The notes under the pieces were generated by a model. It was given only the letters and a program-made list of their open reading frames with translations. It searched no databases and was not told the DNA's origin. The translations under genes were made by a program, and so were the position numbers. A stretch of 64,000 nucleotides of DNA from Guillardia theta CCMP2712. Its lineage: Eukaryota; Cryptophyceae; Pyrenomonadales; Geminigeraceae. Where the stretch lies: contig NW_005434667.1 of assembly GCF_000315625.1 (NCBI RefSeq), positions 611,061 to 675,060 on the forward strand, in the 5' to 3' direction. Below, piece by piece: positions 38,472-48,869 of this stretch (its first letter is position 1; each line of letters starts with the position of its first letter).

Positions 38472-39605
38472 TCATCTGCTGAAAGATCTGCCCTGACGGA
38501 GCCCCTGCGTATCCTCTAGGACCTGTAGTCCGAGGAAGTCCCGAGTGATGATGATGGTCGTTCCCCCCTCTTGCCTGATGCTCCAGGGCGTGATCCACGG
38601 AAGTTCTGGTAGAGTCCGGAGCCATGAGCGCTCCCATGGCAGATTGCGACCCGCACGCGTACCTTTGACAGAGGCTCTCTCAGCGGAGGAGAGGATGGAG
38701 AGGTAAGAAGGAGGGGAAGGGAAGGGACGAGGATGAAGAGGGGGGGGGAGAGGAGGGAAGAGGATTATCCGAAGGAAAGACTGGGGAGAAAGGAAGGAGG
38801 AAAAGAAAAAGCGGGAGAGGAAAGGAAGGGGAGAAAGGTCACGAGGAGAAGGAAGGCGAGGAATGAAACGGAGGAGGGGAAGTGGTCCAGGGGATGCGCC
38901 TCACCTGTCGCTCTCGATCGCTCCCTTGAGGTCCAGCATCACATATACCCCATCAGCTCTCGCTTCCACCCTGTGCGTCCGCTGCCGCTGGCTGCACAGC
39001 AGGTGAGGACTTGACCTAACGCCGCCTGCTCTGCTCACCCGACGCTCTTCCAGCCCGCAGGATTCAGTTTCTTGGTGACGGGGTCGAGAGTCTGCAGGGC
39101 GACGTGAGCGAATGGCGACGAGGAGGAGTGAGAACTTGGCACCGTGCTCTGATAGAGCTTCTCCCCCTTCTCGATCGTGACCTACGGCAAACTCTCAGCT
39201 CAGCGCAGGGAGATGTCACAACAAACCTTGTAGTTGTGCCATGGGCAGTTGAGGCAAGAGATCCCTTCGATGTCCTCTATGGGTCCCATGCCCAGCGGTC
39301 CTCCACCTTGGAGCACACGTCAGCCCGTCCAAGCAACATGGAGAGCATGGGAGATTGGGAGCACCGTGGAAGCAGAGGCTGTCCAAGCAGTACAGCTTGC
39401 TTCTGTGTGATATCACCGAGATCTACAAGAACTTGTCAGGCAGATTCTCGACAGATACCAGTCTCGTGCTCACCTTCCGCCCCTCTACTTCTGCATGCAG
39501 CCTGCCGTTCTCTGGGGGAACATTCCCTACCCGATGCCACACCTGGAGCAATGCAGTGAGATCGCAGAAACCATGTCGATAGAGACGTGATCGTGAAGAA
39601 CGCAT
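38472..39605 (-). CDS. Rieske [2Fe-2S] domain protein, RFESD-like
   Basis: The Rieske core is read across exons: LYCLDSLCFH (about 39366-39405), GGGPLGMGPIEDIEGISCLN then CPWHNYK (39227-39316), VTIEKGEKLYQST (about 39140-39185), LDPVTKKLNPAGWKSV (about 39050-39105), QRTHRVEARADGVYVMLD (about 38905-39000), with a last exon ending at 38472. Cluster ligands C-x-H and C-x2-H are present (CFH and CPWH). Order and spacing match the RFESD family of soluble Rieske proteins, whose electron partner is poorly known. The likely start is the ATG at 39605 (MRSSRSRLYRHGF), but the junction of the first two exons is unresolved. Confidence 0.8.
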
Positions 39606-39812
39606 GCTCTATCCCTCTCCTCCTCCTTTTCCTCCTCCTCCCCTTCCTCCCTTTCTTCCCCTTCCTCCTCCTCCTCCTCCTCTACTGCGGACTCCCTTGT
39701 CCTGCGCTCACAAACTCACCTCCGCCATAGGTCGCGCGTATCTGCAACTTTCGCTGAAAGTTTGGCCTAAAGTTCTCAACCTCAAAAGTTTCGGGCTTCA
39801 GGGGTCTCGCAC

Positions 39813-41687
39813 ATGCAGGAGGCGGCGGGGGCGGATCTCGAGGAGGAGGGAGGAGGGAGGGGAGGAGGGGAAGGAGGAGCCGACGAGGCGATGGCATGCA
39901 AGGAGGAAGGAGGGAAGGGTAAGCCCATCCTCTCCCTGCCTGATGACGCAAAGAAGCTCCTCTCCTGCATGCTGTCTATGACAGTCAAGTGCTGCGCAAG
40001 GTGCATGCTGGGGATGGTGAAAGTGCGGGACCCCCTAATCTATGCTCTGAGCCAAGAGGAGATAGCATCCTCCATTGCCGACTCACTTGACGAGGAGGGG
40101 AGAGACCGCTGCATGGCGGAGACTTCAGCCCTGGCGTGCAGGAAGGGCGACTGCTGTGTGTGCATGGGGCTGCTTCAGAGCGATCAGGGTGAGATTTCAT
40201 CACAGGTCAAAGAAGCGTTGACGACAGCTGGATATGATGTAGACAGTCCTTGTACCTTCATGCTGTCCCTGTCCGCCCCCTCCTCGATCTTCATCAGGCA
40301 GTACCTGTATTACTACAAGGCTCTGGAGGGGTCGGGGGGTGCGCTGGGAGTCAGTTGCGAGCAGAAGTGGATCGAGCTCAAGGAAGTCTACAGGCTGACG
40401 TATGGCAGGAGGATCCAGCAGGTGCTGAGCTGGACGATCGACCAGTCCAGCACCGACAGCTGCGCCGGTCGGGTGAAGGTCACGATGGAGTACAGGCATG
40501 AGGAGTCGGCAGGCATGAAGGAAGTCCTGCTGGAGGGGAAGAGCGTGAAGCGGACGATGCGGGAGAGGAGGGAGAGGGGCCAGAGGAAGGGGAACCTGGT
40601 CGAGATAGAGAACATCATAGCGGTGCACAACGTGCTGCACGGCATGACCCCAGCCGCGCTGCTCTCCAAGTTCTCCTGGCCGCCCGCTGCCATCTCCAAG
40701 GAGCCGGAGCTAACGGTGAAGGTGGAGAGAGAGTCGGTCTACATCGGAGGATGCTATTGCAAGTACAGCAGGAAGGTGATACCTCCTCCTCCTCCTCCTC
40801 CTCTTCCTCCTCCTCCTCCTCCTCTCGAACGTCTTCTTTCCGTAGTGTCATTTTGAAATCCGCCATCATCTCCTGTCCTGTCCTATCCTGTCCTGTCCTG
40901 TCCTGTCCTGTCCTGTCCTGTCCTGTCCTGTCTTATCTGATCCTTCGCTCCCACCTCTCCTTTCCTTCTCTTTTCCCCATCTCTGATGTCAAGAGCTTCT
41001 AGGTGAGCCAGTCCCCTTGGAACGAGGCCCACGGCGAGCTCCAAGATTCCGTGCGATGAGCCTCCTCCTCGGAGAGAGGAAAACTGAACTTCGCATGCTC
41101 TGCAGGTGCAGACTCTGATCCTCAAGGAGATCGCTCCTCTCTACCAGCCGGAGGAGACCAAGTTCATGGGCTCCGGCAGGGAGGACGTGGACGTGAGGAT
41201 GCTGGGGGAGGGCAGGTAGGAGAGCCATGCTCCTCAGTCAAGATCTTGTCATGCTCCCTCCTCCCTTCCTCCCCTCCTCCTCCTTTTCCTCTTCTCCCCA
41301 CTGCGTGATGCTGACTCTCCTCTCCTCTCCTCTACCTCCCCTGCTGTCCTCGTCCTCGTCCTCCAGGCCCTTCTTCATCGAGTTCGTCAATTGCAAGAGG
41401 CTCCCCATTTTTCCTCACTCCCTTGACCCCTCCCCTCAGGTTTGGCTCCTTCCCCTACTTTTTGCCCTTCGCTTCTCCTCCCTGCTCCTTCTTGTTCCTC
41501 CTCGCACCAACTCCCTACTCTTCTGTCCTCCTCCTGCGCCTTCTCCGTCTTCCTTCCTCTGACTTCCAGCTGCAGGGTCGTCCCGTCGACTTCAATTTCG
41601 AGAAGATCCAGGAGCTCGTAAACCTCTCAACCGACCTCGTTCAAGTCCGTCGCCCCCCCTAAACCCTCTCCTCAACTCTCATCTCCT

Positions 41688-41719
<32 letters not shown>

Positions 41720-42518
41720 CTCCTCCTCCTCCTCCCCCTCCTCCCTCTCCTCCTCCTCTGAGCACTTCCCCCTTCCCTCCACCACTGCCTGCCTCCTCCT
41801 GCTCCCAGTCCTGTGACCATCCTGCCTCTTTCCTCCTGCGTACCTTTCCATGGCCCTGCCACCAGCAGCAGTCTCCTCCTGGCATCTCTACTCCCTTCCT
41901 GCTCATCGCGCCCTCTCGTCCTTGTCCTCGTCCTCGTCCTCGTCCTCCTCGTCCTCCTCGTCCTCCTCGTCCTCCTCACTCTCGGTTGAGCAGGTCAGCA
42001 ACCTCAGGCCGGTAGGCAGGGACTATGTCGACAGCATCAAGAGCTCGGGGGAGACCAAGAGAAAGACCTACAGGGCGCTGGTGTGGACATCTGCTCCCCT
42101 GCCTCCTAGCAAGCTCGACGTGCTCAATCAGATGCAGGAGCTTGCCGTCTTCCAGGTCAGCCCCGTCCTGTCTGACGTTGCCTGCTGTTCGTGCTGCTGC
42201 TGCTGCTGGTGGTGGTGGTGGTGGTGCTACTCCTCCTCCTCCTCTTCCTGCTGCTGCTGCTGACGATGCTACTGACAGAACACGCCCATTCGCGTGCTCC
42301 ATCGGCGATCGCTAGCGGAGAGGAAGAGGACGGTGTACCGGATGTCAGCGGAGAGGGTGAATGACCGGTTCTTCCTCCTCGACCTGGAGACAGAGGCAGG
42401 GACTTACATCAAGGAGTTCGTACACGGGGACCTCGGGAGGACGCGGCCGAGTGTGGGAGGGCTGCTGTGCTGTGAAGCTGATATCTTGCAGCTGGACGTG
42501 GTTGGAGTAGAGCTGTGA
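39813..42518 (+). CDS. PUS10: tRNA pseudouridine synthase Pus10
   Basis: Seven exons close in phase: 39813-40775, 41003-41050, 41106-41215, 41367-41439, 41570-41644, 41994-42155, 42279-42518 (556 aa). Pus10 makes pseudouridine at positions 54/55 of tRNAs in archaea and eukaryotes. N-terminal zinc-type Cys pairs are visible (CCARC, CCVC). The catalytic signature GREDVDVRMLGEGRPFFIEF lies at about residues 365-385 with its conserved Asp. The C-terminal domain contains YRALVWT, the IRVLHRR region and AGTYIKEFVHGDLGRTRPSV. Two donors have GTC after the exon (41645, 42156), weaker than usual. The start is 208 nt from the Rieske gene start on the other strand. Confidence 0.93.
40870..40932. repeat. 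(TCCTG)n pentanucleotide in PUS10 intron 1
   Basis: About 12 units of TCCTG/TCCTA. It is the complement of the ACAGG repeat at 6279-6322. Confidence 0.9.
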
Positions 42519-42720
42519 TGGAGGGAGGGAGAGCGAGGAGAAAGGGGAGGAGGAAGAGGGAGGAGAAGGAAGAGGGAGGAGGTGACAAGAGGGAGAGGTA
42601 GAAGGTACGCGCGGTGATAACGAAGCTCAGGGGGGGAGGACGAGGATGAAGATGCGGATGCGGGAGAGGAAGAGGAAGGGAGTAAAATCTTGTCGAAAGA
42701 AAGACATTCATTCTCTTGGT

Positions 42721-45700
42721 CTATCCGATGTTGCAGTCCTTTAGGGACTTGCACGTCAGAGCTCCGCTTGACGTTGTGAACTTCTTGCCGTTGTAAGTGG
42801 CCTCGCCCTGCTACCTCGTGAGGAAGAGGATGAGGAGGGGGTGGGGGTGGGGGGTGGGAAGGACCACTGGACGATGAGGAGGAAAGGAGGAGAGAGAGGA
42901 TGTGACAAGATAGTGGGAGGCGAAGTGAGAGGAGGAGGAGGAGGAGGAGGAGGAGGAGGAGGAGGAGGAGGAGGAGCAGGAGGAGGAGGAGGAGGANNNN
43001 NNNNNNNNNNNNNNNNNNNNNNNNNNNNNNNNNNNNNNNNNNNNNNNNNNNNNNNNNNNNNNNNNNNNNNNNNNNNNNNNNNNNNNNNNNNNNNNNCCTC
43101 CTCCTCCTCCTCCTCCTCCTCCTCCTCTTCCCTCAGCTTCCACGTCCCCCATCTCACCGTCTCAATGCTGGCAGCAGCGGACGAGATCATCTCCGCGTTA
43201 TCGTTCACAAACTTCTTGAGCATCTCGATCCTCGTCTTCATGTCAACATGCTTCGCTTGCACCCGCTCCGCCATCCCGACCGTCATGATCTGCGCCTCCA
43301 TCATCAGCAGGCCGGCGCTCCTCCTCCTCCTCCTCCTCCTCCTCCTCCTCCACTCGCGTCTCTTCTCGCTCTATCCTCCCCCGCCTCCTCCCTCCCCTGT
43401 GTGCTTCTTTTGTCTCTCTCACCTGGGCTCCGATGTCTGGCCCAGCAAGATTTCCCGTCAACGCCAGGCGAACAGGCATGAACAATTTCTTTCCCTGCCA
43501 GAAAAATCAGCCCCTCCTCCTCCTTCCTCCTCGTCGGTCTGCCATTTATTTTCCTGTTACCTTTCGTCCTGTGCTCTTGCCCAACTTGTTCACCCATTGC
43601 TGTAGGAAACTCGTCAGACCCACGAGGAGAGGAGAGTCGAAAGAAAGAAGGAGGAGGAGGAAATGACGCTGACAATGACAAAGGATCTCAGGGAAGGGAA
43701 GCAAGAGGAATGAGAATGGTTGTAGCAGAAGTTGGAGGATACAAGAGAAAACAACAACACAAGTGGTAGTGGGAGGCGTAAGAGAGGAAGGACAAGGAGT
43801 TGTAGTTGTAGATGGAGGAGGAGGAGGAGCTACCTTGAAATCGTCACTGAAAGTGGGGGAAGGATTCGTTGGGATCGCGTTGCTGTTGAACTCCTCGATG
43901 ATTTTGTCCGCGAGCGCCTTGAAATCGTCCCCGAGAATCTCCTTCGCCTCCTGCTCATTCGTCAGAACCTTGTGCAAGAACTGGAGGAAGGAAGGGAAGC
44001 AGGAGGAGGAAGAAAGGAAGAAGAGGAGGAGGAGGAAAGAAGAGGAGGATGAGCAGAGAGGTTGGGCGCTCTTGCCTCTGTCTTGGAGGTTTCCTCAAGT
44101 TGAAAGTCCAGCACGGTCTGCAGGATGCTGCTGGCGTCGTTGACGAGATCGCATTTCTCTTGGACCATCCCTGAACCGCCAATGAGACAAGAAAATAGAA
44201 AGGGAGAAGAGAGGAGAGGGGAGGAGAGGGGAGGAGAGGGGAGGAGATGGGAGGAGAGGAGAGGAGAGGAGATGAACTTGAGTTCCTCAGGAGTAATACC
44301 AGCGACATGGTCAAGGAATTCTTCGTCAGCATGGCCGATCACTTTCTCTCTCATCATCGCCTCTGCCATCAAAGGAAGGAACTCCTCTTTCTTCATCGCT
44401 CGCAGATGTTGACCGTTGATCCTGTCCCCCTCCATCATCACAAGAGGACCCTCCCGACCTCCTCCCTCCTCCTGCTCCCTCCCCCCTCTGGTCCTCCCCC
44501 TCCTTCTCATTACAGATTACTCCCCCACACTTGCTCGTCCTCCTCCTCTCCCTTTCTCCTTCGTTCTTGTCCTCCTCCTCCTCCTCCTCCTCCTCCTCCT
44601 CCTCCTCCTCCTTACCACTTGAGCTTCTGCATGTCGAACATGGCGGGGGAGGGAGTCACTCGGTTGAGGTCGAAGGAGGCGATCAGCTCCTCCCTGCTGT
44701 AGATGTCCTTGTCTGTCCCGTCGTTCCATCCCAGCAGCGCCAGGTAGTTGATCATGGCATCGGGAAGAAAGCCCTGTCACATCCTATCAGCCTCATCGTC
44801 CTCGTTCTCATCCACTTTCTCCTCCACCTTCCCCACCTCGTCTACTTCACCCTCCTGATCCATACACCCCACCTCCTCATCCTCCCTTCGCTGACCTGCT
44901 CGCGAAACTGGTTGCAAGAGGTGGCGCCATGGCGCTTGGAGAGCTTTGACCTATCCTCTCCGAGGATGAGCGAGCAGTGAGCGTACTCGGGAATGTTGAA
45001 GCCAAGAGCTTCGAGTACAAGGACCTGCAGACACGAAGAGAAGTGAGGAGAGGAGGAGGCAGCGCTCGAAGCACAGAGCTCTCTTGGACCTTCCTCAGAC
45101 CGCCTCTACTATTCCCTTCTCCTTGCCGCTCCTAAATCTCCTTACCTCTGCTCTGCTCGTCCCCCCCCCCCCCCCCGCCCCCCCACCTCTCGCGTCCTGT
45201 GTCTCGCCTACCTGTCGGATGGTGTTGGTGAGATGTTCCTCAGCTCGCGCTACTGTCGTGATGCCCATCAGCGCGTCGTCGACAGCCACGCAGAAGTTGT
45301 AGACAGGAACTCCTGCAGACAGAAGATCAGGACGGCGACGAGGAGGAACGGCAACCAGACAAGGAAGCGAGGCGGAGAGGAAAAGCGAGGGGACGAGAGA
45401 GCCGAAGAGGGGGTGAGGGAGGACAGGGGAAAAGAGGGGGAACAAAGGGAAGCTGGAACCAAGGATAAGCAGCCAAGAGAAAGGGGAGATATAGGAGAGA
45501 ACGATAGGAGGGAGAAGAGGGAGGGAGGATATGCAAAGAGGACAGGGAGGTTGGGGCAGTAGGAGAGGCATCAGTAACGGAAGGAGAGAGAAGAGCAGGC
45601 TGAGGAGACTACAACAAAGAGTTTGCAAGGTCTCAACCGTTGGAGCGAAGGAGGATAAAATCTCCTAGAGTTGCCTCAACGTCCCATGAAATTCTTCCAC

Positions 45701-45807
45701 GGACAATGTCCTGCAAGGCAGAGCATGAGGGGGGATGGAAGAAGAATTGTCGTTGCCTCAACAAACAAAGGCATCATCATCATCATCATCATCATCTCCA
45801 TCTCCAC

Positions 45808-45840
<33 letters not shown>

Positions 45841-46748
45841 TTCCATAATCGTGATTTCCATCTCCATCTCCAAGATCGCCGCCATACATGAGAACAAGAA
45901 CATCACTCACATGAATGGTGACAACTTTCCCCTTCGGAACTTTGAATCTGATCGTGTAAGGATCTCCGGCATCGAGTCTTCTCTTCACCTCCGCAGGGTC
46001 TGCATCTCTCCAAGTGCCATCATACGCCACCTGCACCTCCATCACTCCGCAGCCCCTGGACCCTGCGCTCCTCCCTTACCTTGCTCCCGTCCTGCTCAGC
46101 TGCTTTCCTCTTCTCTTCCAGCTCCTCCTCAGTGCAGAAGCATGGGTAAGCGAACCCCATGTCCCACAGCTTCTTTGCCATCTTCACGTAAATGTCGTTG
46201 CGCTCCGACTGTCTGTAAAGGTTGGCAGGCCCCCCGACGTAGGGACCCTCGTCCCAGTCCAGGCCGAGCCACTTGAGGTCCGCGATCATGCTGTTCTCGC
46301 TCTCCTTGGTGCTTCTTGCAAGGTCCGTATCCTCGATGCGCAGCACGAACTTTCCTCCGAGCTTCTTTGCCATCAGGTAGTTGTACAGAGCAGTCCTCGC
46401 CCCTCCGACGTGCAACGATCCAGTTGGGGATGGCGCGAATCGCAGCCTGGGTACATCACGATGCACTCGGTCGATGCCAAGTTCCTTGAGCACATCAACA
46501 GCAGACGCAGACATCTGCAGGCTCTGCAGCCTTCCTCCCTTCCTCTCACGCCCCAACCCGAGTCTCATGGGACCGCCGGGCGCAAGCTTCTGAACCGCAG
46601 ACTTGGAGCCGAGGAGGGAGAGGCCTCCCGTGGGAGCCCTGAAGGCCAGAGAGGATGAGGACATCATGAGGACGGGGAGCAGGAGCAGAGGGGGGGAGCA
46701 GAGGAGAAAGTTTCCTGCCGCCCCCGCCTTCTTTCGCATCGCTAGCAT
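42721..46748 (-). CDS. Plastid glutamyl-tRNA synthetase
   Basis: Starts at the ATG 46748. Exon 1 (46080-46748) has a signal peptide, then SLAFRAP with Phe at the cleavage site, a transit region, and the catalytic motif [12 protein letters not shown] (HIGH region). Later exons read [16 protein letters not shown] (about 45930-46030), [17 protein letters not shown] (about 45650-45715), [15 protein letters not shown] (about 45210-45315), [16 protein letters not shown] (KMSKS region, about 44905-45020), and [16 protein letters not shown] (about 44640-44775). C-terminal helical exons run to about 43170, including [16 protein letters not shown] (about 43430-43490). It charges tRNA-Glu in the plastid. 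The C-terminal end near 42721 is uncertain because a 100-N gap lies in the last intron. Confidence 0.9.
42997..43096. other. Assembly gap, 100 N
   Basis: Exactly 100 undetermined bases. The left flank is (GAG)n and the right flank is (CCT)n, the reverse complement, so the true sequence is probably a long purine tract meeting a pyrimidine tract, or a misjoined inverted copy. Confidence 1.
45774..45842. repeat. (CAT)n trinucleotide
   Basis: CAT repeats with a CTC interruption, within an intron of the glutamyl-tRNA synthetase gene. Confidence 0.9.
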
Positions 46749-47489
46749 GGCGGCCGCCGTCACAAGAGCTCCCTAAAACCTTTTTATAGTTAAAATACTT
46801 GTTTTAAAATTGGAGTCCGAGGCGGGCAAGGCGTGCGAGATTTTGTAAATCCAGGACGCGCTCCGCTGTACAGCTCCCGAGTTCCTCGAGGCTGATCGGT
46901 ACACTGTGGAATCACTGCGCATTGGACTCAGATATCAGAGCTGACTCAACTTTTAACATCAGTTTGACTCAGGTTGGACCGTGACGCCGGCACTGCGGCG
47001 AGTGAACTAGTAACCTGCACTGAATTCAAATTTGATTCTCATCTGAAAATTTATTTGAAAGAGAGAATCTGGGCATTCACTCCCACGATTACGATAGCTT
47101 CTTTTGTCTCACGACAGCAACCCTGTGTTCCTGTTTGTGGAACATTAAGTTTACACGCCTGGTGATGACTTGAATAAGATTCAAAACCCTCCGTTGAAAC
47201 CACACCTTTCAGATTGATCTCTCCCTTCCATTTCTTTTGAATTGAACAATTGAAAATTATCATTGCCGTCCATAGCAATCTGCTTTGCTTTCTCGCCCTA
47301 TGCTTTCATTCACTCTCCAGAAGTTCAAGACAACAAAATAACCTTGATAGTATTCGAAGATGATCTTCTAAAGTTCCAACAGCGCTCTCTCTCTCTCGCT
47401 GGCAATCATCCCTGATAAAATGAAAGCAAGCAGGCAGGAATTTGGAGCATTGGTGAGCTGCTGGTGCCGTCACCAGCCCCCAGCCTGCT
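46749..47489. other. Intergenic region upstream of the GluRS gene
   Basis: Less G/C-rich than the surroundings. No coding exon recognised. It must hold the GluRS promoter near 46750-46850. Confidence 0.5.
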
Positions 47490-47720
47490 ATGTCAGCGCC
47501 TCCGACTCTTCATCTCTACCAGGATGACGCTTACCAGCTCGCAGCTTGTGATTGGGCAGCCAACTACTTGCTGTGCACCAATCTGCAGCAGCAGCTGCTG
47601 CTGCGGCAAGAGCCGTGCAGGGAAACTGCTCCATCAGTCAACATGTTCACCTCGTTCATCTCTGGTGAGGTGTCAAGATCGATCCATCTTGCAGGACAAC
47701 TTTCTGCACCATTGTCATGA
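47490..47720 (+). CDS. Possible small ORF or exon
   Basis: ATG at 47490 opens 76 codons (MSAPPTLHLYQDDAYQLAAC) with a plausible protein composition, including a Gln/Leu helix, and a GTGAGG donor-like site at about 47666. No family match. It may be one exon of an unrecognised gene. Confidence 0.3.
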   Translation: MSAPPTLHLYQDDAYQLAACDWAANYLLCTNLQQQLLLRQEPCRETAPSVNMFTSFISGEVSRSIHLAGQLSAPLS

Positions 47721-47765
47721 AGTCGACAAGTGAGCGACGTGTTTATCACCGTCAAGTGTCATCAA

Positions 47766-48206
47766 TCAGCTGAAAGATGCCGCTTTCATCAGAATTCCAA
47801 CTTCCTTCGCACGTCGCACCCTTGTTCCTCGCTGGGGTTTAAAAAACACGATCAGTAACGAGGGCCCAAGGATACAAGACTCTGTGCGATACCTCTCATA
47901 TATCCTCCTGACAGAGTTGGACTTCTTCTTAGGTGCTGGCGGGGCTTGCAAGCAATCATTGAACTGTGGTTCAGGTGAAAGGTATTCATTTGACTGATCG
48001 TGGGCAAGAACTGGCGAGGAGGTCATACTGATTGTCAGTGCAAAGTTCGAAGCCTGAAACGCAGGGGAATACTGGTTTCTCACAGGGATTCCACTACCTC
48101 TTCTTAAATCTAACACCCGAGCAGACGAAGCGGCACAATCTTGCGACACCATCGTCAGACAGAACAACACAGCTATCCAGGTAAATCTGGAGCAGAGGCA
48201 GTACAT
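47766..48206 (-). CDS. Small secreted or targeted hypothetical protein
   Basis: An ATG at 48206 starts a good signal peptide (FTWIAVLFCLTMVSQDCA). The frame is open to 47766 (146 aa) but two short introns are possible (donor-like GTGTTAG near 48115, acceptor near 48060). The mature part is short and basic, with KKKSNSVRRIYERY. No known domain. Upstream in-frame codons to 48278 lack an ATG. Confidence 0.45.
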   Translation of the reverse strand: MYCLCSRFTWIAVLFCLTMVSQDCAASSARVLDLRRGSGIPVRNQYSPAFQASNFALTISMTSSPVLAHDQSNEYLSPEPQFNDCLQAPPAPKKKSNSVRRIYERYRTESCILGPSLLIVFFKPQRGTRVRRAKEVGILMKAASFS

Positions 48207-48279
48207 GGCTTTAGAGTATGGCTGATCCAGAGATGGCGAGTAGTAAGAGAGATTCAACAGTCTGGTTGCACGGAGCAAC

Positions 48280-48869
48280 TCAACAGATCGACTTGGTACG
48301 TGTCAGGGACCGAGGAGCGGAGGGGGAGGACTTTGTTGGGATCGACTTCATACACTGCTGACCGGGAGGGGGAGCACTACCCCTACCCCCACCCTGAACA
48401 CACCAAAACAGGGTACAGAGTCTTCCCAACGGCACTTTCCAAGAGTTAGGGAGATGACTAAAAAAATCAAGTTCAGGTCGGCGACTCTGGGCGCGGCCCC
48501 CGGCCCGGCCCGGCCCGACCGGCCCGGCCGGCGGCCGGGCCTCACTGAAGAAGAGTGTCAAGCCTCCTCGACTCTCCTGATTGTCCTCCTACTGATTTTT
48601 AACTTAACTTTGAGTAAAAAATGGCTATGATAAAATGTCCCTGGCAATGGCACATGGATGACCCCTGACCCCTCAAATGTCACCAAAATGTTTACTTCAT
48701 GACGGTACCCCCCTCCACCCCCCACCCCCCCATGTCCCTTTTAAGTTAAGTGAACCCTCTCTTTCCCCTGTTTGTCGCAGTGTCACCACCCCCCTCTGCA
48801 TGGCCAACCCCCTCAGTGGAATCGACTAGAGCTGTCATAATCGGCCTGACACACAAAGGCGTGCGCAAC
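48280..48869. other. Intergenic: GC palindromes and dispersed 29-bp repeat
   Basis: Contains a CCCC-tract (48375-48400), a GGCCC-rich stretch (48485-48541), the second exact copy of the 29-bp repeat (48590-48618), and C runs at 48700-48732. No gene before the signal-peptide ATG at 48870. Confidence 0.6.
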
